Source of the DNA: Pirellulaceae bacterium
GTDB taxonomy: Bacteria > Planctomycetota > Planctomycetia > Pirellulales > Pirellulaceae
Length of the DNA: 34,624 nt
Reading direction: 5' to 3'
Assembly (NCBI GenBank): GCA_024102795.1
Contig: JAGFJK010000034.1
Location: forward strand, 1 to 34,624
Shown: positions 25,134 through 32,746 of the stretch, piece after piece
Position numbering within the stretch: the first letter of the stretch is position 1
Layout: every line of letters begins with the position of its first letter
Notes under the pieces: generated by a model
Databases searched by the model: none
The model's input: the letters and a program-made list of their open reading frames with translations, nothing else
What the model was told of the DNA's origin: nothing
Position numbers and translations under genes: made by a program

Positions 25134-25696
25134 CGGGCGAACTCGCTGGCCGCAGCGTTGCGGCGTGAACTGTCTGTAAATAAAGAAAGCGGCACAGAAC
25201 ACTGTTCGGCAGCCTCCGGATTTTCGCCCCCACCGGTGGCCGACGAACTTGAGTTCTCGTGCCGCATTCTTCCAGATTCAGCGAGCGGTGCCAAGCTTTC
25301 GTTCGGCGTCCGCTCATGTTGTTCCTTCTTGTGCATTTCGCGTGCCGGTACCTGGCGGGCGCTCGCGGGACGGCCACTCCCGCACGTCGGTCGCGAGCGG
25401 GATGTCTTGAGCGGAATGCGTCTTATCCGAGTCGGTTCCCGCTGGAAGACGTGTTGCAACGCGTCTCAGACCGGTTCCAGGCGACAAGCCCGAGGCCCGC
25501 GTCGCACCACTCGGCGCTCACCTCCCCAGTGACCTGGTGGCGCATGTCCGGTCACAACTCGTGCGGATCTGCACAGCGAACCGAGGCACGGCGAAAATCG
25601 TAAATAAGATTGGGAAAACGCTCAGAGAATCAGCGCCCGTTGGCAGGCGCGCAAGATATATGGTTGGCCGGGACCGCGGGTCCCAGGAGGTGTTTC
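25134..25696. other. 563-bp divergent intergenic region between the rnf side and hsp20
   Basis: No convincing gene was found. A plus-strand ORF at 25259-25603 has no start signal or recognisable motif. No CIRCE (TTAGCACTC-N9-GAGTGCTAA) or HAIR element was seen upstream of hsp20. The region should hold the promoters for both directions, but I could not place them with confidence. Confidence 0.5.
25670..25690 (+). promoter_or_regulatory. Hairpin directly abutting the hsp20 Shine-Dalgarno sequence
   Basis: GGGACC-GCG-GGTCCC (25670-25684) is a perfect 6-bp stem ending one base before AGGAGG (25685-25690). The ATG follows at 25697. A stem this close to the ribosome site could influence translation or mRNA stability, perhaps in a temperature-dependent way. 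The SD itself is not inside the stem in this fold. Confidence 0.4.
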
Positions 25697-26161
25697 ATGT
25701 TTCGCTCACTGAGTCCCTGGAGGGAAGGGTCGCTGATCCCGACCCAGGACCGGTTCACGCGCTCGCTGGTCCGGTTCGAAGAGGAGATGGAGGATCTGAT
25801 GGCGCGGATGTTCGGTGAAGGCCTGACCAAGGTCCAGTTCACGCCGCTGGCCGACATGAAGGAGACGGACGAGGCGTTCGAGTTGACGCTGGACCTGCCG
25901 GGCATGACGGCCGAGGACATCCATGTGGAGGTGAAGGAGGGTGACCTGTGGGTCACGGGCGAGCGGAAGGAGGAGCAGGAAGAGAAGGGCGAGACGTTCC
26001 ATCGGACCGAGCGGCGGTATGGACACTTCCGGCGGATGTTCTCGCTGCCCAAGACGGTCCGCGAGGAGAAGATCGAGGCGACGTTCGACAAGGGCGTGCT
26101 GAAGATCGTGGTGCCCAAGAGCGAGGAGGCGAAGCCGCGGCAGATTGAAGTCAAGGCCTGA
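25697..26161 (+). CDS. hsp20: Small heat-shock protein (Hsp20/alpha-crystallin)
   Basis: A protein of 154 residues. ATG at 25697 follows AGGAGG by 6 bp. The alpha-crystallin domain covers about residues 45-145: F-E-L-T-L-D-L-P-G-M, V-E-V-K-E-G-D-L-W-V-T-G-E-R, R-R-Y-G-H-F-R-R-M-F-S-L-P and G-V-L-K-I-V-V-P-K. The C-terminal I-E-V acts as the I-x-V anchor. It is an ATP-independent holdase that keeps unfolded proteins from aggregating. It stands as a single gene with a hairpin in its leader and a strong inverted repeat behind it. Confidence 0.95.
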   Translation: MFRSLSPWREGSLIPTQDRFTRSLVRFEEEMEDLMARMFGEGLTKVQFTPLADMKETDEAFELTLDLPGMTAEDIHVEVKEGDLWVTGERKEEQEEKGETFHRTERRYGHFRRMFSLPKTVREEKIEATFDKGVLKIVVPKSEEAKPRQIEVKA

Positions 26162-26178
26162 GTGGGCCATCAATGCTA

Positions 26179-26242
26179 GGGACGCAGTTGCGTCCCGCGG
26201 CCGGCGCAAGCCAGGCATCACACGAGCTGGGTGCCTGGCTTG
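26179..26242 (+). terminator. Two stem-loops after hsp20
   Basis: GGGACGC-AGTT-GCGTCCC (26179-26196) is followed by a perfect 11-bp inverted repeat, CAAGCCAGGCA (26207-26217) with TGCCTGGCTTG (26232-26242) and a 14-nt loop. No strong U-tract follows, so this could be a terminator or an mRNA 3'-end stabiliser. Confidence 0.45.
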
Positions 26243-26328
26243 GTCGGTTTCTGGGGCGATCTCGCTTGAATGGCGGGCGGCTGGTATGATGTGAAGCGAA
26301 GGTTCGTGAACCTCAGAGGAGTACGCGG

Positions 26329-26622
26329 ATGAAGCGTCGAATGTCGCCACGGCTCAGCCCGCAGGCCAAACGGGTAATCCTGCAGTCGCCTTTGGAGACG
26401 GTGACCGGGATCGTGGAGTTGTCCGCGGCGGCGAATCCGCGGCACGTGCAAGAGGTGATTGAATCGTGTGGCGGCAAACTCCGTTCGTCCGTGGCGGAGT
26501 CTCCCGCGGTGGCGATCAACTCCCAGACGTTGACGTTCGAAATCGGGGCCGCCCACCTGGCCGAACTGGCGGACCTGGACGACGTCGTCTACGTGTCGAC
26601 CAGAGAGAGCTACCGGCTCTGA
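26329..26622 (+). CDS. Orphan subtilisin-propeptide-like (I9-type) small protein
   Basis: A protein of 97 residues with AGAGGAG upstream of the ATG. After a basic N-terminus (M-K-R-R-M-S-P-R-L), residues 24-95 show the beta-alpha-beta-beta-alpha-beta order of inhibitor-I9 propeptides. These are T-G-I-V-E-L-S, a helix H-V-Q-E-V-I-E-S-C-G-G-K, Q-T-L-T-F-E-I, a helix A-A-H-L-A-E-L-A-D-L and a last strand D-V-V-Y-V-S. The same pattern occurs in the prodomain of the convergent subtilase (residues about 112-168). No signal peptide is visible. Likely role: intracellular inhibitor or folding chaperone of a subtilase; this is inferred from pattern only. Confidence 0.7.
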   Translation: MKRRMSPRLSPQAKRVILQSPLETVTGIVELSAAANPRHVQEVIESCGGKLRSSVAESPAVAINSQTLTFEIGAAHLAELADLDDVVYVSTRESYRL

Positions 26623-26636
26623 ATCTGAATTCAGGG

Positions 26637-26675
26637 CGCGGCACGCTACTTTCGCGGTACGGAAGACGAAACTCG
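26637..26675. repeat. CTTTCGC-type intergenic element, decayed copy 2
   Basis: GCACGCTACTTTCGC, then GGTACGGAAGACGAAACT, resembles the element at 19005-19035, but the second arm has decayed. It lies between the convergent I9-like gene and the subtilase. Confidence 0.4.
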
Positions 26676-26689
26676 AGTTATAGCCAGTC

Positions 26690-28768
26690 TCACGGCACGA
26701 GGTTGACGGCGGCCTCCGCGTCGATCCGGCCATATCCCCAGGCGGGGTCGAAGTTGGACGCGCCGGGCAGCGGGCGGCTGGCCGCAATCAGGATCTTGCG
26801 GATCTGGGCCGCCGTGAGTCGCCGGTCGCGCTCCAGCAACAAGGCAACGATCCCGGTGACATGCGGAGCGGCCATACTGGTTCCCGTCTTATCGACGCGC
26901 ATCGGATGGTTGCCAGTAGGAAACCGGGGGCGGCCGCCGAGCGCGTGCGCGGCGAGGATGTTCGTGCCGGGCGCGGCGATTTCCGGTTTGGGGCGGCCGT
27001 CGCGTGTCGGGCCGCGACCACTCGAGTCCTCGGGCGACTCGGTCCGATGATCATAGTTGGCCACCGCGATCGACCTGCGGCCGGTGGCTGGGGTGCCCAG
27101 TGTCATGGTCGGATCGAAGTCGGTCCCCACAAAGAAACTTTGGTCGGCAAACTTGTTTCCGGGCAGGCGGGCGTCACGTTCGATCCAGGCATCGAACCGG
27201 CCATGTCGGCTCTCGATCGCGTCCAGTAGCACGCTCCACTCGCCCGACTGCACCGTGCCGCCTGGAGCGGGGCTGACTTCGACGTAGATCTGCGAGTCGC
27301 CGTTGAGTGGACTGAAACGGACGGAGTCGATGAAGACGCGGTTGCCATTGACCAGGGCCCGATCCTCCGTCTCGCCGGGCTCGACTGGTCCTACCGACTC
27401 GCCGCCAGGGCTGGTCACGGTGACTCGAAAACGATCTTGCGAGGAGTACCAGACTTCGAGTTCGTTGCGGGTCCGATCGCCAGCCGGCCCCGGTTGCAAC
27501 GCTCCCCCACCGGGCAACGGCAAGCCGCCGCCAACTTTCCACCGCAGGTCGCTCGACTGGCCGCTGGCGAGTGTTCCGGACGCGTGTCCGCGAAACAGGT
27601 GCTCGTTGCCCGCCGCGCAAACGAAGGCCCTGCCGGGAGGTTCCAGCAGTCGATCAATCGCCCGCTCGACGACACTTTCACCGTCGTGGCTGCCGCCGTT
27701 CTGGCCCAGGCTCATGTTGATCACGCACGGGCGATTCAAACGCCGCGCCCGTTCAAAGATGTACGCCACAGCCTCGGCGACATGTACCGAGTCGGTAAAG
27801 GATCCGATGCCACTTTCTGTACCCGCCTCAACATAGATGATGTCGGCCTGTGGCGCGGCGCCAACGTACGTGTTGGCGGCGAACGTGGCATCGCCTGAAC
27901 GCCCGTTACCCGCCGCGATGCTGGCCACGTGCGTCGCATGGCTGCCAGCCAAGACCCGATGGCGGAGCGCCTGCAGCGGATCGGGCTGCCCCAACGCCTG
28001 ATGGATGTCGTTCTCGTCGTACTCGACCCCGTAATTGAACTCGTCCGGCGAGCGCTCGCCACCTTGCTTTTTCAAGCTCTGGTCCCACAAGAACCGTACC
28101 CGAGTGGAACCGTCAGGGCGTCGGAAATCATCCAACGATAAGTCCAGCCCGCCCACATCGATGATACCCACGATCACGCCGTCGCCACGCAAACCCAGTG
28201 GCGCACGATGCACCGCGTTGGCACGGGTTTCTGGTAGTGACGTATCGAGGCTGGTCGTCAGGACGCGCCCCGATTCCACGTAGCGGACTTCGGGATGACT
28301 GCCCAATTGTGCGAGGCGACTGACCGGAACCGTCACGACGTACGTGTTGGCGACGATCGCGTTCCAGTGAAGATCCGCCAGTTCCTCTGGAACGCGCTCC
28401 TGATCCAGCAGCACGAGCACTCGCTTGGTCACCTCGGTCGACAACGGTTCCGCCTCGTCCACGAGCGACGTGGCCACGGCCAGAAATCCCCGGTCAAGGT
28501 CCTGCCTCAGGCGTGCTGGCTCGTGCGCCTCGCAAGTCAATCGCCGCAACTTGGGATCGAGCGCGTGAGGCAGTCTCTGCGAGAGGACTGCAGCCTCACT
28601 GGTGAACTCGTGGCCGCTACCCCTTTCGCCGCCCAGCGCCGCCAACACGTCTCCGACCCGTTTCGTCGCCTTCTTAGCCACCTTTTTCGCGGTATGACCC
28701 CGTCTCGCCGCTTTCTTCGTAAGTTGACCCGCTTTGGCCGCCTTTTTCGCTGAATGCTTCTTCGCCAT
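26690..28768 (-). CDS. Subtilisin-like serine peptidase with histone-H1-like basic tail
   Basis: A protein of 692 residues. The start at 28768 has AGGAG about 9 bp upstream. Residues 1-38 are Lys/Ala-rich (A-K-K-x-x-x-K-K-A-A-K pattern), like bacterial histone-H1-type tails, and there is no signal peptide. A propeptide-like segment at about 112-168 precedes an S8 catalytic domain: Asp204 (G-I-I-D-V-G-G), His277 (S-H-A-T-H-V-A, with Ala for the usual Gly), Asn388 (A-A-G-N-E-H) and Ser631 (G-T-S-M-A-A-P-H). All catalytic residues are present. An insert of about 150 residues (400-545) between Asn and Ser looks like a beta-sandwich. The gene is convergent with the orphan I9-like gene and divergent from the deacetylase-like gene. 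Confidence 0.93.
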   Translation of the reverse strand: MAKKHSAKKAAKAGQLTKKAARRGHTAKKVAKKATKRVGDVLAALGGERGSGHEFTSEAAVLSQRLPHALDPKLRRLTCEAHEPARLRQDLDRGFLAVATSLVDEAEPLSTEVTKRVLVLLDQERVPEELADLHWNAIVANTYVVTVPVSRLAQLGSHPEVRYVESGRVLTTSLDTSLPETRANAVHRAPLGLRGDGVIVGIIDVGGLDLSLDDFRRPDGSTRVRFLWDQSLKKQGGERSPDEFNYGVEYDENDIHQALGQPDPLQALRHRVLAGSHATHVASIAAGNGRSGDATFAANTYVGAAPQADIIYVEAGTESGIGSFTDSVHVAEAVAYIFERARRLNRPCVINMSLGQNGGSHDGESVVERAIDRLLEPPGRAFVCAAGNEHLFRGHASGTLASGQSSDLRWKVGGGLPLPGGGALQPGPAGDRTRNELEVWYSSQDRFRVTVTSPGGESVGPVEPGETEDRALVNGNRVFIDSVRFSPLNGDSQIYVEVSPAPGGTVQSGEWSVLLDAIESRHGRFDAWIERDARLPGNKFADQSFFVGTDFDPTMTLGTPATGRRSIAVANYDHRTESPEDSSGRGPTRDGRPKPEIAAPGTNILAAHALGGRPRFPTGNHPMRVDKTGTSMAAPHVTGIVALLLERDRRLTAAQIRKILIAASRPLPGASNFDPAWGYGRIDAEAAVNLVP

Positions 28769-28969
28769 CTGAGCAACTCCTGTTGGAAGACAGTTGGTGG
28801 CCGCCGCCGCAGGTCCCCTGCCGATGCAAGCTCGCGCTGACCGCGAGCCGAGACAAGAATTTAGGACCACAGCGCGGCATTCACAACTGTTTTCGGATAA
28901 GCTTCGCTTGGCTGGCCACGTGTGAAGGTCCAGCCGATTCCATCTTGCCGCTGGCTGGAGAACGAACCG

Positions 28970-30376
28970 ATGTGGCATCCATCCCGCAGGGAACTGTTGC
29001 AATTCGGTCTGGCGGGCCTGGCGGCCGCCGGCTGCTCGACCATCGCTCCCCTGGGGCATCCCGGCGACGCGGCGCTCGGGCAGGTGCCCGGCCAGCGGCC
29101 CAGGCGCGACGACCGCGTCGTGGTGCTCAATCCGCGCGAGCGCGTGCCGCTGTCATTCATCATCGACGACTCGACCTGCCTGGTGAACCTGAACCGCTTC
29201 GCCATCCCGCAGTTCGCCGCGATCTGGAATCACCAGCGTTACGACCAGGCCTGGCGCGAGATGCCGCACGAGATTCCCGACGACTTCGTGCGCAAATTCG
29301 GCCAGTGGTGCGGCGAGCGGCGGATCAAGGGCAAGTACAGCATCGTGCCGTTTCCAGCCTGCGTCGGGCGGCTGGATCGCACGCTGCCCGGCTGGTCGCA
29401 ACGCGAACTGGACGCCAGCCTGGACCTGGTCCGCACTCTGATGCTGCCCGACTGGGACATCCACCCGGAAATGATCACGCACACGCTGGCCATCGACACT
29501 CGCACCGGGCATCCGTACCCGGAACAGAGCCCGCGGCTGGCCGAGAACTGGAACTTCACCGACGGCAAATCAGTGGACCAACTGGCCGACTACATCAGCT
29601 ACGCGCTACGGATCCTCAAGAACGTCGGCCTGCCGTGCGAAGGGATCACCACGCCGGGCGGCTTTGCCGGCCGGGTCCGACCGGAGTTGGCCGAGGCCAG
29701 TTGGCAGGCGGTGCGCGACGTGTTTCAGGTCGAGTTGCCGCACTACTTCAAGTACGTCATTGCCGAGGGGCCGGCCAGCGTCGCGCCGCGCGTCGAACTG
29801 GCGGCGGATCTCGACCAGCCGGATCCCAAGGCGGTCGTCTCGATCATCGCCTGCACGGGCGACTGGACCGGCGGCTGGGACTGCTCGGACCGCGGCGACG
29901 TCGACCGCTTCATCACCGAGGACCTGCAGCGGGGGCGGATGGTCGAGGTGATCGAGCGGGGCGAACCGGCGATTATGCTCTGCCACTGGACGGGTATCTA
30001 TTTCAATGGCGAGGAGGTCGGCTTCCGGGTGTTCCAGGAAGCCGTCCGCCGCATGCATGCCCGCTTCGACCTCCTGCAATGGATGAAGCTCAGCGAAATC
30101 GCCCGCTACTGGGCGGCCAAGGAGCTGACCGCCAGCGAACTGGGCGAGAGCCAGTTGCGGCTGTCCGCGCCGTTCGCCGCGCCCGCATTCACCGTGCGGC
30201 TTCCGGGGCGGGATCCGAGGCGTCCTCGGCTACGGGTTGCCGAACGGATGATTGAACTGCGCGAAGTGAGCGGCGCCGATCGGCTGGCCGCGAGCACCTG
30301 GCGACGCGACGGCCAGCACTGGGTGGCCTGCTTTGATCTGCCGAGGGGCCCGTCGCAACTGGAATTCGGCGAATGA
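28970..30376 (+). CDS. Tat/lipobox polysaccharide-deacetylase-like protein
   Basis: A protein of 468 residues. ATG at 28970 has GGAG about 9 bp upstream, and the N-terminus there is a clean export signal: twin arginine S-R-R-E-L-L-Q-F, a hydrophobic stretch, then a lipobox L-A-A-A-G-C. It is therefore probably an exported lipoprotein. The body resembles the NodB-like deacetylase fold in places: P-L-S-F-I-I-D-D-S-T (the double Asp of motif 1), D-W-D-I-H-P-E-M-I-T-H-T (spaced histidines) and T-T-P-G-G-F. The match is partial, so a catalytic role on polysaccharide is inferred rather than shown. It could belong to an uncharacterised family. It is divergent from the subtilase. Confidence 0.82.
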   Translation: MWHPSRRELLQFGLAGLAAAGCSTIAPLGHPGDAALGQVPGQRPRRDDRVVVLNPRERVPLSFIIDDSTCLVNLNRFAIPQFAAIWNHQRYDQAWREMPHEIPDDFVRKFGQWCGERRIKGKYSIVPFPACVGRLDRTLPGWSQRELDASLDLVRTLMLPDWDIHPEMITHTLAIDTRTGHPYPEQSPRLAENWNFTDGKSVDQLADYISYALRILKNVGLPCEGITTPGGFAGRVRPELAEASWQAVRDVFQVELPHYFKYVIAEGPASVAPRVELAADLDQPDPKAVVSIIACTGDWTGGWDCSDRGDVDRFITEDLQRGRMVEVIERGEPAIMLCHWTGIYFNGEEVGFRVFQEAVRRMHARFDLLQWMKLSEIARYWAAKELTASELGESQLRLSAPFAAPAFTVRLPGRDPRRPRLRVAERMIELREVSGADRLAASTWRRDGQHWVACFDLPRGPSQLEFGE

Positions 30377-30467
30377 AGTCGGTTGCCGCGGACCGGCTCC
30401 CGGCCAGGACAGGTTCTCGACCCGTCCCAGGCACCCCTCCCGACAAAAGAAAACGGCAAAATTCCCT

Positions 30468-30540
30468 TTGGCGCCGCCACCCGCCACGCGCTATGATGAA
30501 GTTCACGTCCTGAGCAGGGACCCCCAATCCGGGGACCTGC
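30468..30540 (+). promoter_or_regulatory. Putative PFOR promoter and leader stem-loop
   Basis: TTGGCG (30468-30473), an 18-bp spacer and TATGAT (30492-30497) form a promoter-like pair. About 15 bp downstream a strong stem-loop can form from GCAGG (30514-30518) with CCTGC and CCCC with GGGG, ending at 30540. The coding start is at 30638, leaving a leader of about 130 nt. The stem at the 5' end could stabilise the mRNA or be regulatory. Confidence 0.4.
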
Positions 30541-30637
30541 GGATCGAAATGAGTGTGCGCTGCCGGCAATCGCCCCCGGGCAGGTGCATTTGAAGCGCTG
30601 CCCGTCGGTGTGCCCTTTACCTTCGGGAGGATGCTGC

Positions 30638-32635
30638 ATGTCGATTGATTCCATGGCTCGCGCTACGGACCGGCCGGACGAGCAACTGGCGGAAACCAGG
30701 TACCAGTATCCCGGCATCCCGACCACCTGCGACGGAGCGGAGGCGGTGGTCTGGGTCGAGACGCAGGTCTGCCAGGGGTCTGGAGCTTATCCGATCACCA
30801 GTTCGACCACGATGGGCGGCGGGTTCAATACGGCGGTCGCCAACGGCCGCACGAATCTGTGGGGCGATTCGTTGATCTTCGTGGAACCGGAAAGCGAACA
30901 CTCGGCGGCCAGCTTCTGCGAGGGCTTTGCCGTGGCGGGCGGGCGAGTGACCAACTTCACGTCCGGCCAGGGCTTGGTGCTGATGAAGGAGGTGCTCTAC
31001 ACGATCTCGGGCAAGCGGCTGCCGGTGGTGTTCAACATTGGCGCCCGGGCGTTGACCAGCCATAGCCTGAATGTGCACGCGGGGCATGACGACGTGATGA
31101 GCGTGGCGGACTGCGGCTGGGGAATCCTGTTCGCCCGCAACGCCCAGGAAGCCGGCGACCTGTGCCTGATCAGCCGCCGGGCGGCGGAGGCCAGCCAGAC
31201 GCCGTTCATGAACGTGCAGGACGGCTTCCTCACGACACACACGGTCGAGAACGTGTTGCTGCCCGAACCGGAGTTCATGCGCCAGTATATCGGCAGCCCG
31301 GCCGAGAAGCTGGTCAACTTGATGGATCCCGACAGCCCGATGATGTCGGGCGTCGTGCAGAACCAGGACTCCTACATGAAGGGCAAGCTCGCCCAGCGCT
31401 GGTACTACGACCGGGTGGCACCCGCCCTGCAGGAAGCGTTCGACGAATTCCAGCGGCAGACCGGCCGGCGGTACGGGTTCGTCGACGCTTACCGCTGCCA
31501 GGACGCCGAATTCATCCTGGTCGGGATGGGCTGCTACATGGAGACCGCCCAGGCCACGGTGGATTATCTGCGGGAACAGGGGATGAAGGTGGGTTGCCTG
31601 AACATCTACTGCTTCCGCCCGTTCCCGGTACGGCAGATTGTCGAGGCGTTGCGGAACTGCCGCGCTTTCGCGGTGATTGAACGGATGGACGACCCGCTGT
31701 CGACCACCGGCAACCATCTGACTCGCGAGATCAAGGCCGCCATGTGCGACGCCCTGATCGGCATGGGGCACGGCGGCAAGATCGAGCGGATTCCCAGGAT
31801 CTATCACGGCGCGGCCGGGTTGGGCAGCCGCGACGTGCAACCGGGCGACATCATCGCCATCTTCGAGAACATGCGGGACGAGGGGAGCGAGTTCTTCTGC
31901 GTGGGGATCCAGCATCCGCTGGCCCTTCCCGTGGGAGACGATCCCGACCTGCGGCCGACGGCGGCGTTCTCGATGCGAGGCCACTCGGTGGGCGGCTTCG
32001 GCTCGGTAACCACCAACAAGGTGATCGCCACGATCGCCGGCGAGGTGTTCGGCAAGGACGTGCAGGCCTATCCCAAGTACGGCTCGGAGAAGAAGGGGCT
32101 GCCCACGACCTACTACCTGACGATCGCCGATTCGCACATCCAGACGCACAGCGAGCTGCAGTATGTCGACCTGGCCGTGCTGAACGATACGAACGCCCTG
32201 TTCAGCGGCAATCCGCTCAAGGGGCTGGTCGACGGCGGCGCGGTGTTCATGCAAAGCGCGTACGACAACCCGCAGGACGTTTGGAACCGCATCCCGCCCG
32301 AACACCGGCGGACGATGCGCGAGAAGCGGCTGCGGGTGTTCTACGCCAACATGGTGCAGATCGCCCGCGAGGTGGCTTCGGTCGCCGATCTCGAAATGCG
32401 GATGCAGGGCATCGTGCTGCTGGGAGCGTTCCTCAAGCTGACTCCGTTCGCCCAGCACAGCGGGATGTCCGAGGACCAGGTCTACGCGGGCGTCGAGAAG
32501 GCGCTGCGGAAGTATTTCGGCAAGCGGGGCGAACAGGTGGTTCAGGACAACCTGCGGTGCGTCCAGCGGGGCTACACCGAACTGCGGGAGCTTCCGCAGA
32601 CCTTGATCCAGGGTGGAGGGAACGGCCACGTTTGA
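30638..32635 (+). CDS. Pyruvate:ferredoxin (2-oxoacid) oxidoreductase, N-terminal part (domains I-III)
   Basis: A protein of 665 residues. ATG at 30638 follows GGGAGGA by about 9 bp; an upstream in-frame start at 30584 lacks this. The order matches the first half of one-chain PFOR/NifJ. Domain I has the Y-P-I-T-S-S-T-T-M-G active-site stretch, then G-Q-G-L-V-L-M-K-E-V-L-Y and S-L-N-V-H-A-G-H-D-D. The CoA-side domain II follows, with N-I-Y-C-F-R-P-F-P and E-R-M-D-D-P. The gamma domain has S-V-G-G-F-G-S-V-T-T-N-K. The Fe-S and TPP half is in the next gene, 111 bp downstream. The enzyme oxidises pyruvate or a related 2-oxoacid with CoA and reduces ferredoxin. Confidence 0.93.
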   Translation: MSIDSMARATDRPDEQLAETRYQYPGIPTTCDGAEAVVWVETQVCQGSGAYPITSSTTMGGGFNTAVANGRTNLWGDSLIFVEPESEHSAASFCEGFAVAGGRVTNFTSGQGLVLMKEVLYTISGKRLPVVFNIGARALTSHSLNVHAGHDDVMSVADCGWGILFARNAQEAGDLCLISRRAAEASQTPFMNVQDGFLTTHTVENVLLPEPEFMRQYIGSPAEKLVNLMDPDSPMMSGVVQNQDSYMKGKLAQRWYYDRVAPALQEAFDEFQRQTGRRYGFVDAYRCQDAEFILVGMGCYMETAQATVDYLREQGMKVGCLNIYCFRPFPVRQIVEALRNCRAFAVIERMDDPLSTTGNHLTREIKAAMCDALIGMGHGGKIERIPRIYHGAAGLGSRDVQPGDIIAIFENMRDEGSEFFCVGIQHPLALPVGDDPDLRPTAAFSMRGHSVGGFGSVTTNKVIATIAGEVFGKDVQAYPKYGSEKKGLPTTYYLTIADSHIQTHSELQYVDLAVLNDTNALFSGNPLKGLVDGGAVFMQSAYDNPQDVWNRIPPEHRRTMREKRLRVFYANMVQIAREVASVADLEMRMQGIVLLGAFLKLTPFAQHSGMSEDQVYAGVEKALRKYFGKRGEQVVQDNLRCVQRGYTELRELPQTLIQGGGNGHV

Positions 32636-32746
32636 ACACGGCGGCGTCTGATCGCTCTGGGACCCTTCCCACCGCGCGCCGGCCGCCGCCTCACGACGTT
32701 CCAGTCATTTCTCACAAGTCCCATCTTCCGGCAACGAGGATTTCTC

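Noticed and set aside
26261-26290. Heat-shock-type promoter CTTGAA-N14-TATGAT before the I9-like gene
   Set aside because: Only the -35 half fits the sigma-32 pattern, and for sigma-70 the spacing (13 bp) is too short; not listed as a feature.
28922-28969. Upstream start for the deacetylase-like gene
   Set aside because: It would add 16 residues ahead of the twin-arginine/lipobox signal and lacks a ribosome site; 28970 fits better.
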